From: an uncultured Lachnoclostridium sp.
Lineage (GTDB): Bacteria; Bacillota; Clostridia; Lachnospirales; Lachnospiraceae
DNA: 64,000 bases
Direction: 5' to 3'
Assembly: GCA_946415315.1 (NCBI GenBank)
Contig: CAMKRZ010000010.1
Coordinates: forward strand, 19,058-83,057
The notes beneath the pieces were generated by a model. That model saw only the letters and a program-made list of their open reading frames with translations. It was not told the DNA's origin and did no database searches. Every line of letters begins with the position of its first letter. Positions within the stretch are counted from its first letter, which is position 1. The translations under genes were made by a program, and so were the position numbers. This document shows positions 17,427 to 25,910 of this stretch, piece after piece.

Positions 17427-18212
17427 ATGAACATTTTTGTCGAGGGCGTGCAGGGTGCCGGCAAGAGCACACTGGTCGGCCTGCTGGCGGAACATTTTCC
17501 GAAGTACCGGGTGTTTCGTGAGGGCGACTATAACCCCGTGGAACTTGCCTGGTGCGCATACCTGACAGAGGCGCAGTACGCGGAAGTGCTCGCGAAGTAT
17601 GACAGTCTCCGCGGGGAGATCATCGCGAACACGCACACGGAGGGCGATCATCGGATCGTCACCTACACAAGAATCATCACGGATGTTCCGGGGTTCCACA
17701 AGGACCTGGAGCAGTATGAGATTTACAACAATCGGCTGGGCAGGGCGGAGTTTGAGGAGATCATCCTCGGGCGGTACGCGAAGTGGAACGGCGATGAATC
17801 CGTTTTTGAGTGTTCCATGTTTCAGAACATTGTGGAAAATCAGATCCTTTTTTACGAGATGAAAGACGAAGAGATCGTGGATTTTTTCCTGCGGCTTAAG
17901 GCCGTTCTCGCGGGGCGGGACTTCCGGATCTTGTATCTGGAGGCAGATGACATTGCCGGATCTCTTCAGGTCATCCGTAAGGAGCGGGTCGATGAGAACG
18001 GAGTGGAGATGTGGTTCCCTCTGATGGTCGGTTTCCTTGAGGAGAGCCCACACGGCACGCGCCACGGATTGAAAGGCTTTGAAGGACTGGTAAAGCATAT
18101 GGAGCACCGCAAATCCGTGGAGAAGCGGATCCTTCAGGAAGTCTTCCCGGAGAAGGCGGTGATCCTAAGGTCGAAACAGTATGATTTGAATGCGGTTTTG
18201 GCAAATCTTTGA
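17427..18212 (+). CDS. P-loop NTPase, thymidylate-kinase-like
   Basis: 261 aa from ATG 17427 after gaagggggtgatcc; the track start at 17376 is upstream of that site. Walker A is FVEGVQGAGKST (residues 4-15). The body resembles deoxynucleoside/thymidylate kinase-like AAA proteins with a FRILYLEADD strand and a lid-like basic segment (VIRKERVDENG). It probably phosphorylates a small molecule; nothing identifies it. It belongs with the other small kinases of this island. Confidence 0.75.
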   Translation: MNIFVEGVQGAGKSTLVGLLAEHFPKYRVFREGDYNPVELAWCAYLTEAQYAEVLAKYDSLRGEIIANTHTEGDHRIVTYTRIITDVPGFHKDLEQYEIYNNRLGRAEFEEIILGRYAKWNGDESVFECSMFQNIVENQILFYEMKDEEIVDFFLRLKAVLAGRDFRILYLEADDIAGSLQVIRKERVDENGVEMWFPLMVGFLEESPHGTRHGLKGFEGLVKHMEHRKSVEKRILQEVFPEKAVILRSKQYDLNAVLANL

Positions 18213-18227
18213 GCCGGACCGCAGGAT

Positions 18228-19301
18228 TTGGAGGACAAAAAGACGAATATTCTTGATCAGGCAAAAGAATTATATGAACTGAACGGTTATGAATTGCATG
18301 CGGTGTCCGGACATGAGGGCGGCCGTAATGAAATTTATATCTGCACGCTCGGCGGTGAGAAGAAGTATGTGCTTCGCATCTCGGCGACGGGCGACCGCAC
18401 GGAGGAGGACTATCTCGCGGAGACTGAGTTCGTGCATTATCTGGCGGAAAAAGGGGCTCCTGTGGCGGATGTGATCCCGTCGAAATGCGGGAAGCTCGTG
18501 GAGCGCATGATCGCGGAACAAGATGCAGCCACAGAGAGTGCTGTTGCAGGAGACAACGCAGTTGCAGGTGACGCCGCAGCTGCCGGAATGCCTGCTTTCG
18601 TGAGTCTCTTCGCGTTTGCGAAGGGCATGCTCATGTACGACAACGGCTATCGGTACCGCGAGGGAGCGCCGCTCACGGAGTACTTTTACAACACCGGTAA
18701 GGCGCTCGGCGCAATCCACCGGATGGCGAAGGATTTTACGCCGAAGCACCGCAGACCGGACTATTTCGACAAGTTCAACATGGACTACATCGGGCAGCTG
18801 ATCCCGGATGAGTTTGCGGAACTGAAGGCGGCGATCGCCGATCGGATCCGACAGTTTACGGAGCTTCCGCAGACTTTGGACAATTACGGGCTTGTGCACT
18901 TCGATTTCTGCGACGGCAACTATCATGTGGATATGAGCAACGGTGATGTGACGGCGTTTGACTTCGACAACTGTTGCTACTGCTGGTACATGTTCGACCT
19001 GGCGCACTTGTGGACACACGGTGTAGGCTGGTTTCAGCATGAGAGTGATGTGAACAGGCGCAGGCAAGGCATGGACTGGTATTTCAGCTACATTCTGGAC
19101 GGCTACCGCAGTGAGACCGCGGTTTCCGAGGAGGAGCTGTCGAAGCTTACACTCTACATCGACATGACGATCATCGAGAGCATCGTGGACGAGTTTGAGT
19201 GTGCGGCGCGCGAGGGCGAGGACGTCGATCCCGAGGACATCGAGGACGATGCGGAGTGCCTGATTAATGGGATTCCTTACGGGGGATTCTTCGAGGAGTA
19301 G
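18228..19301 (+). CDS. APH-family phosphotransferase
   Basis: 357 aa with a protein-kinase-like APH fold. Catalytic loop: VHFDFCDGNYHVDM (Brenner motif HxDxxxxN). Mg-binding DFD: AFDFDNCCYCWYMFDLAHLW. ATP-binding lysine probably in KKYVLRI. The family phosphorylates aminoglycosides, macrolides, choline, homoserine or methylthioribose; which one is unknown. The TTG start is chosen because the reading frame has no ATG before conserved sequence; its SD (gcagga) is tight. Residues ~104-121 are a three-unit low-complexity AVAGDN-like insertion encoded by 18-nt repeats. Confidence 0.83.
   Translation: MEDKKTNILDQAKELYELNGYELHAVSGHEGGRNEIYICTLGGEKKYVLRISATGDRTEEDYLAETEFVHYLAEKGAPVADVIPSKCGKLVERMIAEQDAATESAVAGDNAVAGDAAAAGMPAFVSLFAFAKGMLMYDNGYRYREGAPLTEYFYNTGKALGAIHRMAKDFTPKHRRPDYFDKFNMDYIGQLIPDEFAELKAAIADRIRQFTELPQTLDNYGLVHFDFCDGNYHVDMSNGDVTAFDFDNCCYCWYMFDLAHLWTHGVGWFQHESDVNRRRQGMDWYFSYILDGYRSETAVSEEELSKLTLYIDMTIIESIVDEFECAAREGEDVDPEDIEDDAECLINGIPYGGFFEE
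18540..18593 (+). repeat. three 18-nt tandem repeats inside APH gene
   Basis: Three diverged 18-nt units starting gctgttgcaggagac, gcagttgcaggtgac and gcagctgccggaatg lie end to end and encode AVAGDN-AVAGDA-AAAGMP in a loop before the PAFVSLF strand. They look like slippage expansion of a tolerant linker. Confidence 0.7.
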
Positions 19302-19303
19302 AA

Positions 19304-20107
19304 ATGATTTCTTTGACAAGACAACAGATGGAAAATGAGTTTGCCTCATTTTGCGAAGAGTTATTTCGCCTTCCCGAGATCGGGAGCATCAAAGCGAGAA
19401 CCGTTACCGTGCTGCGCGACGATTTGCGGGAGGCTGCGAAAGAGGCCGTCGTGGTCAGTTATCACGACTGCTTCAGCGACATCGACATGGGGATTTGCGT
19501 GTGTCTTCCGGCTGACGGGTCTGTCACTCCGGAAGAGTACATGCGGCGGATCGACCGTCTCGGTGTGACGGAGGAGACCGCGCTCGGATGGATGTTCGTG
19601 CCGGAAAATGCGATGTACCGCATCATTTTCCAAAACGGAATGCGGTATGACTTCGGCTTTGAGTTTACGTATGCGGACGGTGCGAGCGTGGAGCTCGGCG
19701 AGGCGCCGGCGTGTGAGGACAACGCGAACTGGCCGCTGGAGAACATCCGGCGGTTCTGGTTTGTACAGGTTCAGGCACTCGGCAAATTGTACCGCAGGGA
19801 CTACCTGATCGGTGCGCATCTCGCGAACATGAACTGCAACGAGACGCTCGTGATGCAGATGGTGTTGCGGGATCTGAAGTACAGGACCAACCACCATCGC
19901 TACGGATACTCAGAGGAGTCGGAGTACGTGAAGGATCTGGGACGGATGCCGTACCAAAGCGCGGATGCAACGTTTCAGAGAATCGCGGATCAGCTGTATG
20001 CGGCGGCGCTTACGTACGATCGGCTGACGAAGGAATTCTATCCGGAGTACCGCGATCACAGCGGGGATTTCTTCGCAATCTGGGACTGGTATGATAAGAA
20101 TCGGTGA
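19304..20107 (+). CDS. nucleotidyltransferase, aminoglycoside adenylyltransferase-like
   Basis: 267 aa. The segment SYHDCFSDIDMGICV fits the pol-beta-type nucleotidyltransferase metal-binding acidic pair, and the later GMRYDFGFEF could supply a third carboxylate. Overall layout and length resemble ANT(6)/AadE-like enzymes, which transfer AMP to streptomycin-type drugs, but similarity by eye is limited to the core motif. The ATG is two bases after the APH gene's stop and its own stop overlaps the next gene, so the three genes 18228-20913 are translationally coupled. Confidence 0.68.
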   Translation: MISLTRQQMENEFASFCEELFRLPEIGSIKARTVTVLRDDLREAAKEAVVVSYHDCFSDIDMGICVCLPADGSVTPEEYMRRIDRLGVTEETALGWMFVPENAMYRIIFQNGMRYDFGFEFTYADGASVELGEAPACEDNANWPLENIRRFWFVQVQALGKLYRRDYLIGAHLANMNCNETLVMQMVLRDLKYRTNHHRYGYSEESEYVKDLGRMPYQSADATFQRIADQLYAAALTYDRLTKEFYPEYRDHSGDFFAIWDWYDKNR

Positions 20108-20913
20108 GTGATATGGACGATATTATAAACAATCTGCCGGAGGCAATCCGGCAATTAATTGAAGGCAAGCCATACGAGACGGATGACATGGGGCGGTCCG
20201 GTTCGCAGGTGCGGATCTATGATGATGCGGTCCTGAAGATTGAAAAGGAACAGCCCAAGCTTGCGCAGATGGTGGAGATCATGCGGTGGCTTGACGGAAA
20301 ACTGCCGGCGCCGAAGGTCCTCGCGACCGAGGTGAAGGACGGTTACCGGTATCTGCTGATGAGCAAGGTGAAGGGGCGCATGGCCGTCGACGAATACTAC
20401 TTAAACCGCCCGGAGGAGCTGACAACACTGCTTGCGGAGGCGCTCAAGATGCTTTGGAGCGTCGACATCTCCGACTGCCCGAAAACGCTGGACCTGTCGG
20501 CGGAGCTTGAGGCGGCAAAGGACCTTGTCGAACATGGTCAGGTTAACATGAACAATGCGGAACCGGAGACGTTCGGCGAAGGTGGCTTCAAGGATCCTGC
20601 GGAACTTCTGCAGTGGCTGTATGACAATCGGCCGGAGACGGATCCCGTGTTTGCGCACGGCGATTTCTGCCTGCCGAATATCTTCTTTGAGGATGGGAAG
20701 GTGAGTGGATTTATCGACCTTGGGGACGCGGGGATTGCGGATCGGTGGTATGACGTCGCGCTAGGCTACCGAAGCCTCAAACGCAATGTCAACGGAACCT
20801 TCGGCAAGGTCTACGAGGGCGTCGACCCGGACGAGCTGTTCCGCAAGCTGGGAATCGAGCCGGATTGGGGAAAAATCCGGTATTACATTTTGCTTGACGA
20901 GTTGTTCTGTTGA
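20104..20913 (+). CDS. aminoglycoside 3'-phosphotransferase-like protein
   Basis: 269 aa. The C-terminal half carries the classic APH signature: VFAHGDFCLPNIF (catalytic Asp and Mg-binding Asn) and GFIDLGDAGIADRWYDVAL (Mg-binding Asp), very close to APH(3') enzymes that phosphorylate kanamycin and neomycin. GKPYETDDMGRSGSQV and AVLKIEKE form the nucleotide loop and lysine. The GTG start overlaps the upstream stop by four bases; ATG 20113 is an equally good start. Whether it confers resistance or acts on an endogenous sugar is unknown. Confidence 0.85.
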   Translation: MSDMDDIINNLPEAIRQLIEGKPYETDDMGRSGSQVRIYDDAVLKIEKEQPKLAQMVEIMRWLDGKLPAPKVLATEVKDGYRYLLMSKVKGRMAVDEYYLNRPEELTTLLAEALKMLWSVDISDCPKTLDLSAELEAAKDLVEHGQVNMNNAEPETFGEGGFKDPAELLQWLYDNRPETDPVFAHGDFCLPNIFFEDGKVSGFIDLGDAGIADRWYDVALGYRSLKRNVNGTFGKVYEGVDPDELFRKLGIEPDWGKIRYYILLDELFC

Positions 20914-20959
20914 ACGATCAATCGCAATCGACGGCAGATTATTGAAGGGGGCACAACGC

Positions 20960-21427
20960 ATGGAAATCACGTACAAAAAGATGACGGAGGCGGAGCTCGG
21001 AACGTTTATCAATATGCGGATTACGCAGCTTAAAGAGGAGTACACATCGGAAGGGAACGTGCCGCCGGAGGTTGACCTTGAGGCGGCGCTTTGGGACTTC
21101 TACCACAGGCATATGGCGGACGGGACGTTCGTCTCGTGGCTTGCGATGGACGGGGAGAAGATCGTAGGCACGAGCGGCATGTCATTTGTCGAGAAGCCAC
21201 CGTATTTCAGCTGCCCGACGGGGCGGCTCGGGCTTCTTTCAAGCATGTACACGGACCCCGCGTACCGCCGCATGGGAATCGCGAAGGAGCTTCTTCACCG
21301 CGTGGTGGAGGAGGCGAGAGCGTATGGCTGCGGCGCGGTGCAGATCACGGCGTCGAACATGGGCGTGAAGCTGTACACCGCCTACGGGTTCCGGCACAAC
21401 GGGAACTTTATGCAGTACAAACTATAG
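20960..21427 (+). CDS. GNAT N-acetyltransferase
   Basis: 155 aa from ATG 20960 after attgaagggggcac; the track's 20786 start overlaps the APH gene. GNAT core: LLSSMYTDPAYRRMGIAKELL (acetyl-CoA loop RxxGIA) and a final LYTAYGFRHNGNFMQY strand. Single compact domain of normal length. Substrate unknown. Confidence 0.88.
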   Translation: MEITYKKMTEAELGTFINMRITQLKEEYTSEGNVPPEVDLEAALWDFYHRHMADGTFVSWLAMDGEKIVGTSGMSFVEKPPYFSCPTGRLGLLSSMYTDPAYRRMGIAKELLHRVVEEARAYGCGAVQITASNMGVKLYTAYGFRHNGNFMQYKL

Positions 21428-21472
21428 GGAAAGGGCCTCGCGGACGATGTTCCGCGGGGATCAGGATACAGA

Positions 21473-22000
21473 ATGGATATTTTGAACAATGATATTCGCA
21501 TCCGTAACGCCGGTCCTGCCGACTGTGAGCAACTGGCCGCGTGGTGGAATGACGGAAAAGTAATGGCGCACGCCGGGTTTCCAAACGGACTCGGAACGAC
21601 GCCGGAGCACATCCGCGAGGAGATCGCGGGCGACACCGACGACACGGATCGCCGCTTGATCATTGAGTATAAGGGCGTGTCGATCGGCGAGATGAGCTAC
21701 GGCAACCTGGGCGGAAACGTCGCGGAGATCGGAGTTAAGATCTGCAACACGGACTATCAGGAGAAGGGCCTCGGGCGAACGATCCTGAGCATGCTGATCG
21801 CGGAACTGTTCGCAAGAGGCTACACAAAGATTGTGCTCGACACCAATCTGAAAAATGAGCGCGCCCAGCACGTGTATGAGATGCTCGGGTTCCGCAAACT
21901 GCGCGTGAACATCGACTCGTGGAGGAACCAGCTCGGCGAGCTGCAGTCGTCGGTCGATTACGAGCTTGTGCCGGGGGATTTTGTGGATTATTCCGTTTGA
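21473..22000 (+). CDS. GNAT N-acetyltransferase, RimJ/AAC(6')-like
   Basis: 175 aa. IRIRNAGPADCEQLAAWWND begins the fold; IGVKICNTDYQEKGLGRTIL is the acetyl-CoA loop; NERAQHVYEMLGFRKLRVN the closing strands. Layout resembles the AAC(6')/RimJ branch that acetylates protein N-termini or aminoglycosides. It follows another GNAT by 46 bp. Confidence 0.87.
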   Translation: MDILNNDIRIRNAGPADCEQLAAWWNDGKVMAHAGFPNGLGTTPEHIREEIAGDTDDTDRRLIIEYKGVSIGEMSYGNLGGNVAEIGVKICNTDYQEKGLGRTILSMLIAELFARGYTKIVLDTNLKNERAQHVYEMLGFRKLRVNIDSWRNQLGELQSSVDYELVPGDFVDYSV

Positions 22001-22072
22001 GAAAAACAAAAGGACGGTTTATGAGAACAAAGATAACGGAGCGTCTTGAGTGCTCCGGAATTGGGAGATTAT

Positions 22073-23305
22073 ATGGAAGTACGAAAACTGGTAGGTGAAG
22101 AGCGTTTTGCTGCGTACTTAACGGCCGTGTACTGCTTTCACTCGAGGGTGGAAGATGTCGAGGAGCGGCACGAGCGCAACGTCAATGCCACGATCGAGGA
22201 CTGGGGAGCATTTGACGACAACAATACATTGATGGCCCGCATCATCAACAACAAGTTTGATTTTTATGTGGACGGGACGGCTGTGAAATCCGGCGGAATC
22301 GGTGCCGTGGCAACACTTCCGGAGTATCGGAACAGGGGCGCGATCCGCGCGATCTTTAAAGACCTCCTGCCGGAGGCGTACGCAAACGGTGAGGTGATCT
22401 CGGCGCTCTATCCGTTCAAACATGAGTTTTACCGCAAGTTCGGATATGAGACCGTGATTGGCTGGAGCCGGTATAGTCTCACGCCGGAGCTTCTGTGCCG
22501 CTACCGTTTTGACGGTGAAGTCACGAAGTGGAAACCGGGCGATCCGGTCGACGAATTCATGACCGTGTACAACGCGTTCGCTCCGCAGTACAACATGGCG
22601 CATGCGCGGACGGAAGAGCAGATGGCGGAGCATCTGAAGGTGGAAAAGGAGTATATCGACCGAAAGTTTTCGTATGTGCTGAAGCAGGGCGACGAGCCGA
22701 TCGCTTATGTAATTTTCAAGGATATCAAGAACGATCCGGCGGCGATTCTGAAGGTCGAGGAGTGCGCGTGGACGTGCCGCGACGGCTTCCGTGCGGTGCT
22801 CGGCTTCCTGGCGCGGTTCGAGGCGGACTACGGTACGATCGAGATGCGACTTCCCGCAGGGATCGACCTTCTCCGCGTCGTTGTGACGCCGAACGCGTAC
22901 GCGATCAAAGAGACGGTGTTCCCGAACTTCATGGTGCGCGTCATCAACGCGAAGAAGCTTCTTGAGACGATCCGTAAGCCTGCGGACTGTGATTTTACGA
23001 TTCGGATTACGGATGAGATGATCCCGGAAAATAACCGCACCTACCGTGCGCTTTCCGACCGTGTCGAACTGCTTGGTGAGCGGCTGCCATTGGGTGACGG
23101 AACATTCGATGGTGCAGCAGAACAGGCAAGTGACGCTGACAAAGCGGATATTGACCTCAATGTCCGTGCTCTCGGGCAGCTCGCAATCGGCGGTCTAAAC
23201 CTTGACGAGGCGATGCTTCGCACGGATGTGACCGTGAACGCGAAGGAGGAGATGCTCCGGCGTGTGTTTATCCCGAAGAACATCTTCGTCGGAGAGCAGT
23301 TTTAG
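22073..23305 (+). CDS. Eis-like GNAT acetyltransferase
   Basis: 410 aa from ATG 22073 after ttgggagattat; the track's TTG start at 22046 lacks a good site. It has the Eis layout: an N-terminal GNAT with IGAVATLPEYRNRGAIRAIF as acetyl-CoA loop and FYRKFGYETVIGWSRYSL, a central second GNAT-like domain (~190-290), and a C-terminal SCP2-like sterol-carrier fold (~300-410) ending in FIPKNIFVGEQF. Eis enzymes are hexameric and can acetylate several amines of one aminoglycoside; many homologs have unknown natural substrates. Confidence 0.87.
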   Translation: MEVRKLVGEERFAAYLTAVYCFHSRVEDVEERHERNVNATIEDWGAFDDNNTLMARIINNKFDFYVDGTAVKSGGIGAVATLPEYRNRGAIRAIFKDLLPEAYANGEVISALYPFKHEFYRKFGYETVIGWSRYSLTPELLCRYRFDGEVTKWKPGDPVDEFMTVYNAFAPQYNMAHARTEEQMAEHLKVEKEYIDRKFSYVLKQGDEPIAYVIFKDIKNDPAAILKVEECAWTCRDGFRAVLGFLARFEADYGTIEMRLPAGIDLLRVVVTPNAYAIKETVFPNFMVRVINAKKLLETIRKPADCDFTIRITDEMIPENNRTYRALSDRVELLGERLPLGDGTFDGAAEQASDADKADIDLNVRALGQLAIGGLNLDEAMLRTDVTVNAKEEMLRRVFIPKNIFVGEQF

Positions 23306-23375
23306 ACTGAGAAGAACACCTACGCAGGAGAACATTTTCCAAAAGATCAGAGAATCATTTGTGAGACAGAAAACC

Positions 23376-24167
23376 ATGGACATACACGGTCTTGACAACA
23401 GAAACGAGGCTTTGATCCTGTGCTTTGCGCAGGAGTCCGCGCGGATCCTCGGCGACAACCTTGTCGGCGTCTATCTGCACGGTTCTGCCGTCATGGGATG
23501 TTTTAATCCCGCGAAGAGCGACCTCGATCTTCTGGTTGTGACCGAGCATGGCATGTCCGACGCGGTCAAGCGCGAGTTCATGGACATGGTTGTCTTGCTT
23601 AACGAGGAGGCGCCCGCCAAGGGCATCGAAATGAGCATCGTGAGGCGTGAAGTATGCAAACCGTTCGTGTACCCGACGCCGTTCGAACTTCATTTTTCGA
23701 AAATGCACCTGGGGTGGTACCGGGATGATACAGCGGATTACATTCGAAAGATGAATGGTACCGACCGAGACCTTGCGGCGCATATTACGGTGATCCGCGG
23801 CAGAGGTGTGTGCCTGTACGGCGCGCCGATCGCGGACGTGTTCGGAGAAGTGCCGAAGCGCGATTATATCGACTCGCTTTGGTGCGATATCGAGGAGGCG
23901 GAGAATGACATCGCTGCCGACACAATGTATCTTACGCTCAATCTCACCAGAGTTCTTGCGTACGTAAAGGACGGAAGTGTCCTCTCCAAGCGCGAAGGCG
24001 GCGAGTGGGGGCTTGAGAATCTGCCGGAGGAGTACCACGGTCTTCTTCGGGAAGCATTATCGGAATATCGCGGCGAAACGCCGGGGTATGATATAAGCGT
24101 GGCGAAAAACTACGCAAAATCAATGCTGCGTCTGATCCAAAATACTATGCAACCGCAGAACGAGTAG
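23376..24167 (+). CDS. AadA/ANT(9)-like nucleotidyltransferase
   Basis: 263 aa. VGVYLHGSAVMGCFNPAKSD then LDLLVV is the nucleotidyltransferase motif of AadA (ANT(3'')) and ANT(9) streptomycin/spectinomycin adenylyltransferases, and the C-terminal helical half (DUF4111 type) matches that family: DTMYLTLNLTRVLAYVKDG, then SKREGGEWGLENLPEEY. This is one of the clearest resistance-type homologs here. Start ATG 23376 is chosen; GTG 23361 is an alternative and neither has a strong SD. Confidence 0.86.
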   Translation: MDIHGLDNRNEALILCFAQESARILGDNLVGVYLHGSAVMGCFNPAKSDLDLLVVTEHGMSDAVKREFMDMVVLLNEEAPAKGIEMSIVRREVCKPFVYPTPFELHFSKMHLGWYRDDTADYIRKMNGTDRDLAAHITVIRGRGVCLYGAPIADVFGEVPKRDYIDSLWCDIEEAENDIAADTMYLTLNLTRVLAYVKDGSVLSKREGGEWGLENLPEEYHGLLREALSEYRGETPGYDISVAKNYAKSMLRLIQNTMQPQNE

Positions 24168-24284
24168 GAGAGCATGACTCCCGCGTGTAAAGAGCACGCG
24201 ATGCGGATTTCGGAGGACGGGCAGAACCAAAGCCCCTCGTGGGCAACGCGGATTGACCGCGAAATTCAAATAAGAAGGTGTAAC

Positions 24285-24689
24285 ATGAAGAAGATCGGAC
24301 TTGTCGGGGGAACCGGGCCGGAATCTACGGCGATGTATTACAAGATTCGGAAAGTAGGCCTTCTCGGGACGGCTTTTACGATGGAACAGGAGTATATGAA
24401 GCAGGATCTGAAGGCGGCAGGCATACAGGTTTTCGTTCCGAATGAACAGGAAAGGGAACTGGTGGCAAGAAGGATCTTCAAGGAGCTTGAGAACGGAATT
24501 GTGAAGAAGGAAACACTTAGGGAGTTTCAGACGATTATGAACAGAATGAAGGAGCAGGACGGTATCGAAGGCGTCATTCTCGGATGTACGGAATTGCCGC
24601 TTCTGCTGAACTCCGAAACCTGTCCGGTACACTGCCTGGATGCGGTACAGATTCACATCCGTAAACTCATTGAGTTAGCGATGGAATAA
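24285..24689 (+). pseudogene. aspartate/glutamate racemase remnant with internal in-frame deletion
   Basis: 134 codons from ATG 24285 after aagaaggtg. The start MKKIGLVGGTGPESTAMYYK and the end EGVILGCTELPLLL...CLDAVQ match Asp/Glu racemases (~230 aa), but after AMYYK the sequence jumps straight to IRKVGLLGTAFTMEQEYM. About 90-100 residues are missing, including the first catalytic cysteine region (GNT-type motif). The second catalytic cysteine (GCTE) remains. The frame is open, so a protein may be made, but two-base racemisation should be lost. Confidence 0.8.
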
Positions 24690-24713
24690 ACCATCGAACA
24701 AGGAGCAAACGAA

Positions 24714-25388
24714 TTGAATACGCATAGAAACGCGCGACTTCTCGGGCTGTTCAGCGGCTTCCAGGAGCATCATTTTAACGATGCGCACGAGGAGGTCCTT
24801 CGGGCGAATCTTCCGAAGCGGGACAGCATTGTGTTTATCAGTGCCGATCCGGAGAATTTTGCGCAAAATGATGATGACCGCGACGGCATGCACGAGATGT
24901 TCGCTGAGCGCGGACTGGCATTTGCCGAAAAACATGTGATCGACCGGCGCACCGGCGCGGCGGAGGCAGTGAGACTTGTTCGCGAGGCGGACTGCATCTG
25001 GCTCATGGGCGGCGAATCGACGTGGCAGCTTCAGTTGATCCGCGATCTCGGGCTTGATACAGAGCTTCGTGAGAGCAAGGCAGTGATCCTCGGTGTGAGC
25101 GCCGGTTCGATGAATCTCGGACGCACGGTAGCGTACATCTGGGACGACCCGCATTTTTACGAGGCGTTAGGGCTCACGAACATCACGATCAAGGCGCATT
25201 ACGAGGAGGGGGAATGGTTTATCCCGAGGCTTCTCGAAATGTCCAAGACCCATCCGATCGTTGCGATGGTGGACATGAGCGCAATCTTCGTGAAGGGCGA
25301 CGACGTGTGGAAGGTCGGCGACATGCACCTGGTTGACAAGGGTGAGATCGGGCCGATCACGGATGAAAAACTGAAGGAGTTTCTTTGA
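24714..25388 (+). CDS. peptidase S51 family (dipeptidase E-like)
   Basis: 224 aa, TTG start after aaggagcaaacgaa. The S51 fold is class-I-glutaminase-like: CIWLMGGESTWQL precedes the nucleophile elbow ILGVSAGSMNLG with the catalytic serine, and the later HYEEGEW segment supplies the probable histidine/glutamate. Family members cleave Asp-X dipeptides or cyanophycin-derived dipeptides. No signal peptide; cytosolic. A few homologs process other acidic peptides, so substrate is open. Confidence 0.85.
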   Translation: MNTHRNARLLGLFSGFQEHHFNDAHEEVLRANLPKRDSIVFISADPENFAQNDDDRDGMHEMFAERGLAFAEKHVIDRRTGAAEAVRLVREADCIWLMGGESTWQLQLIRDLGLDTELRESKAVILGVSAGSMNLGRTVAYIWDDPHFYEALGLTNITIKAHYEEGEWFIPRLLEMSKTHPIVAMVDMSAIFVKGDDVWKVGDMHLVDKGEIGPITDEKLKEFL

Positions 25389-25389
25389 C

Positions 25390-25797
25390 ATGACAGAGAT
25401 TATAGAATTAACAGAGGAGCAGTCGGAAGAGCTCAACGAGGCTTTGGAGGAGTTCGATACCGAGCATATCACGTACCGCATGGAGGGCAGTGTGTGCCTT
25501 GGAATGCAGAAGGACGGCGAGCTGATTGCCGGCGTGAACGCGTATGTGACGTGCTTCAAAATCCTGTATATCGAGACGTTGTTCGTGCAGGAGGAGTATC
25601 GCAGAACGGGCCTCGGGAAGCAGCTGATCACCGAGCTGGAACGCCGTGCGAAGAAGATGGGCGTGAACCTCATCCGAGTCGACACGTTTGACTGGCAGGG
25701 CAAGGACTTCTATCTTGCGATGGGGTATGAGCTTGCCGGTCAGTACACCTGCGAAGAGGACGGCTATTCCGAGTATTTCTTCCTAAAACGGATTTAG
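25390..25797 (+). CDS. GNAT N-acetyltransferase
   Basis: 135 aa; ATG one base after the peptidase stop, SD aaggag inside the upstream gene, so translationally coupled. IETLFVQEEYRRTGLGKQLI is the acetyl-CoA loop; FYLAMGYELAGQY closes the fold. Small single-domain GNAT; substrate unknown. Confidence 0.88.
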   Translation: MTEIIELTEEQSEELNEALEEFDTEHITYRMEGSVCLGMQKDGELIAGVNAYVTCFKILYIETLFVQEEYRRTGLGKQLITELERRAKKMGVNLIRVDTFDWQGKDFYLAMGYELAGQYTCEEDGYSEYFFLKRI

Positions 25798-25812
25798 ACG
25801 GCTGGGAACCTT

Positions 25813-25836
25813 GGGGACGGGGTTACTGGTCCATTA
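25813..25836 (+). repeat. dispersed 23-bp repeat, copy 1
   Basis: GGGGACGGGGTTACTGGTCCATTA lies 16 bp after the stop codon of the GNAT gene 25390. Differs from the consensus GGGACGGGGTTAGTGGTCCATTA by one base (C for G). Four copies occur in the window, all at 3' ends of genes on the same strand. Confidence 0.8.
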
Positions 25837-25910
25837 CGGAAATGGCTTTCAAGTTCAGATTTTGCTGGCGTTGACCCGGAAAGACAAACAAAAACAGGGG
25901 GATTTTGCAT

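Noticed and set aside
18228-24167. Claim of confirmed aminoglycoside resistance
   Set aside because: Motifs place the genes in families with resistance members, but specificity cannot be read from sequence and many chromosomal homologs have other substrates.
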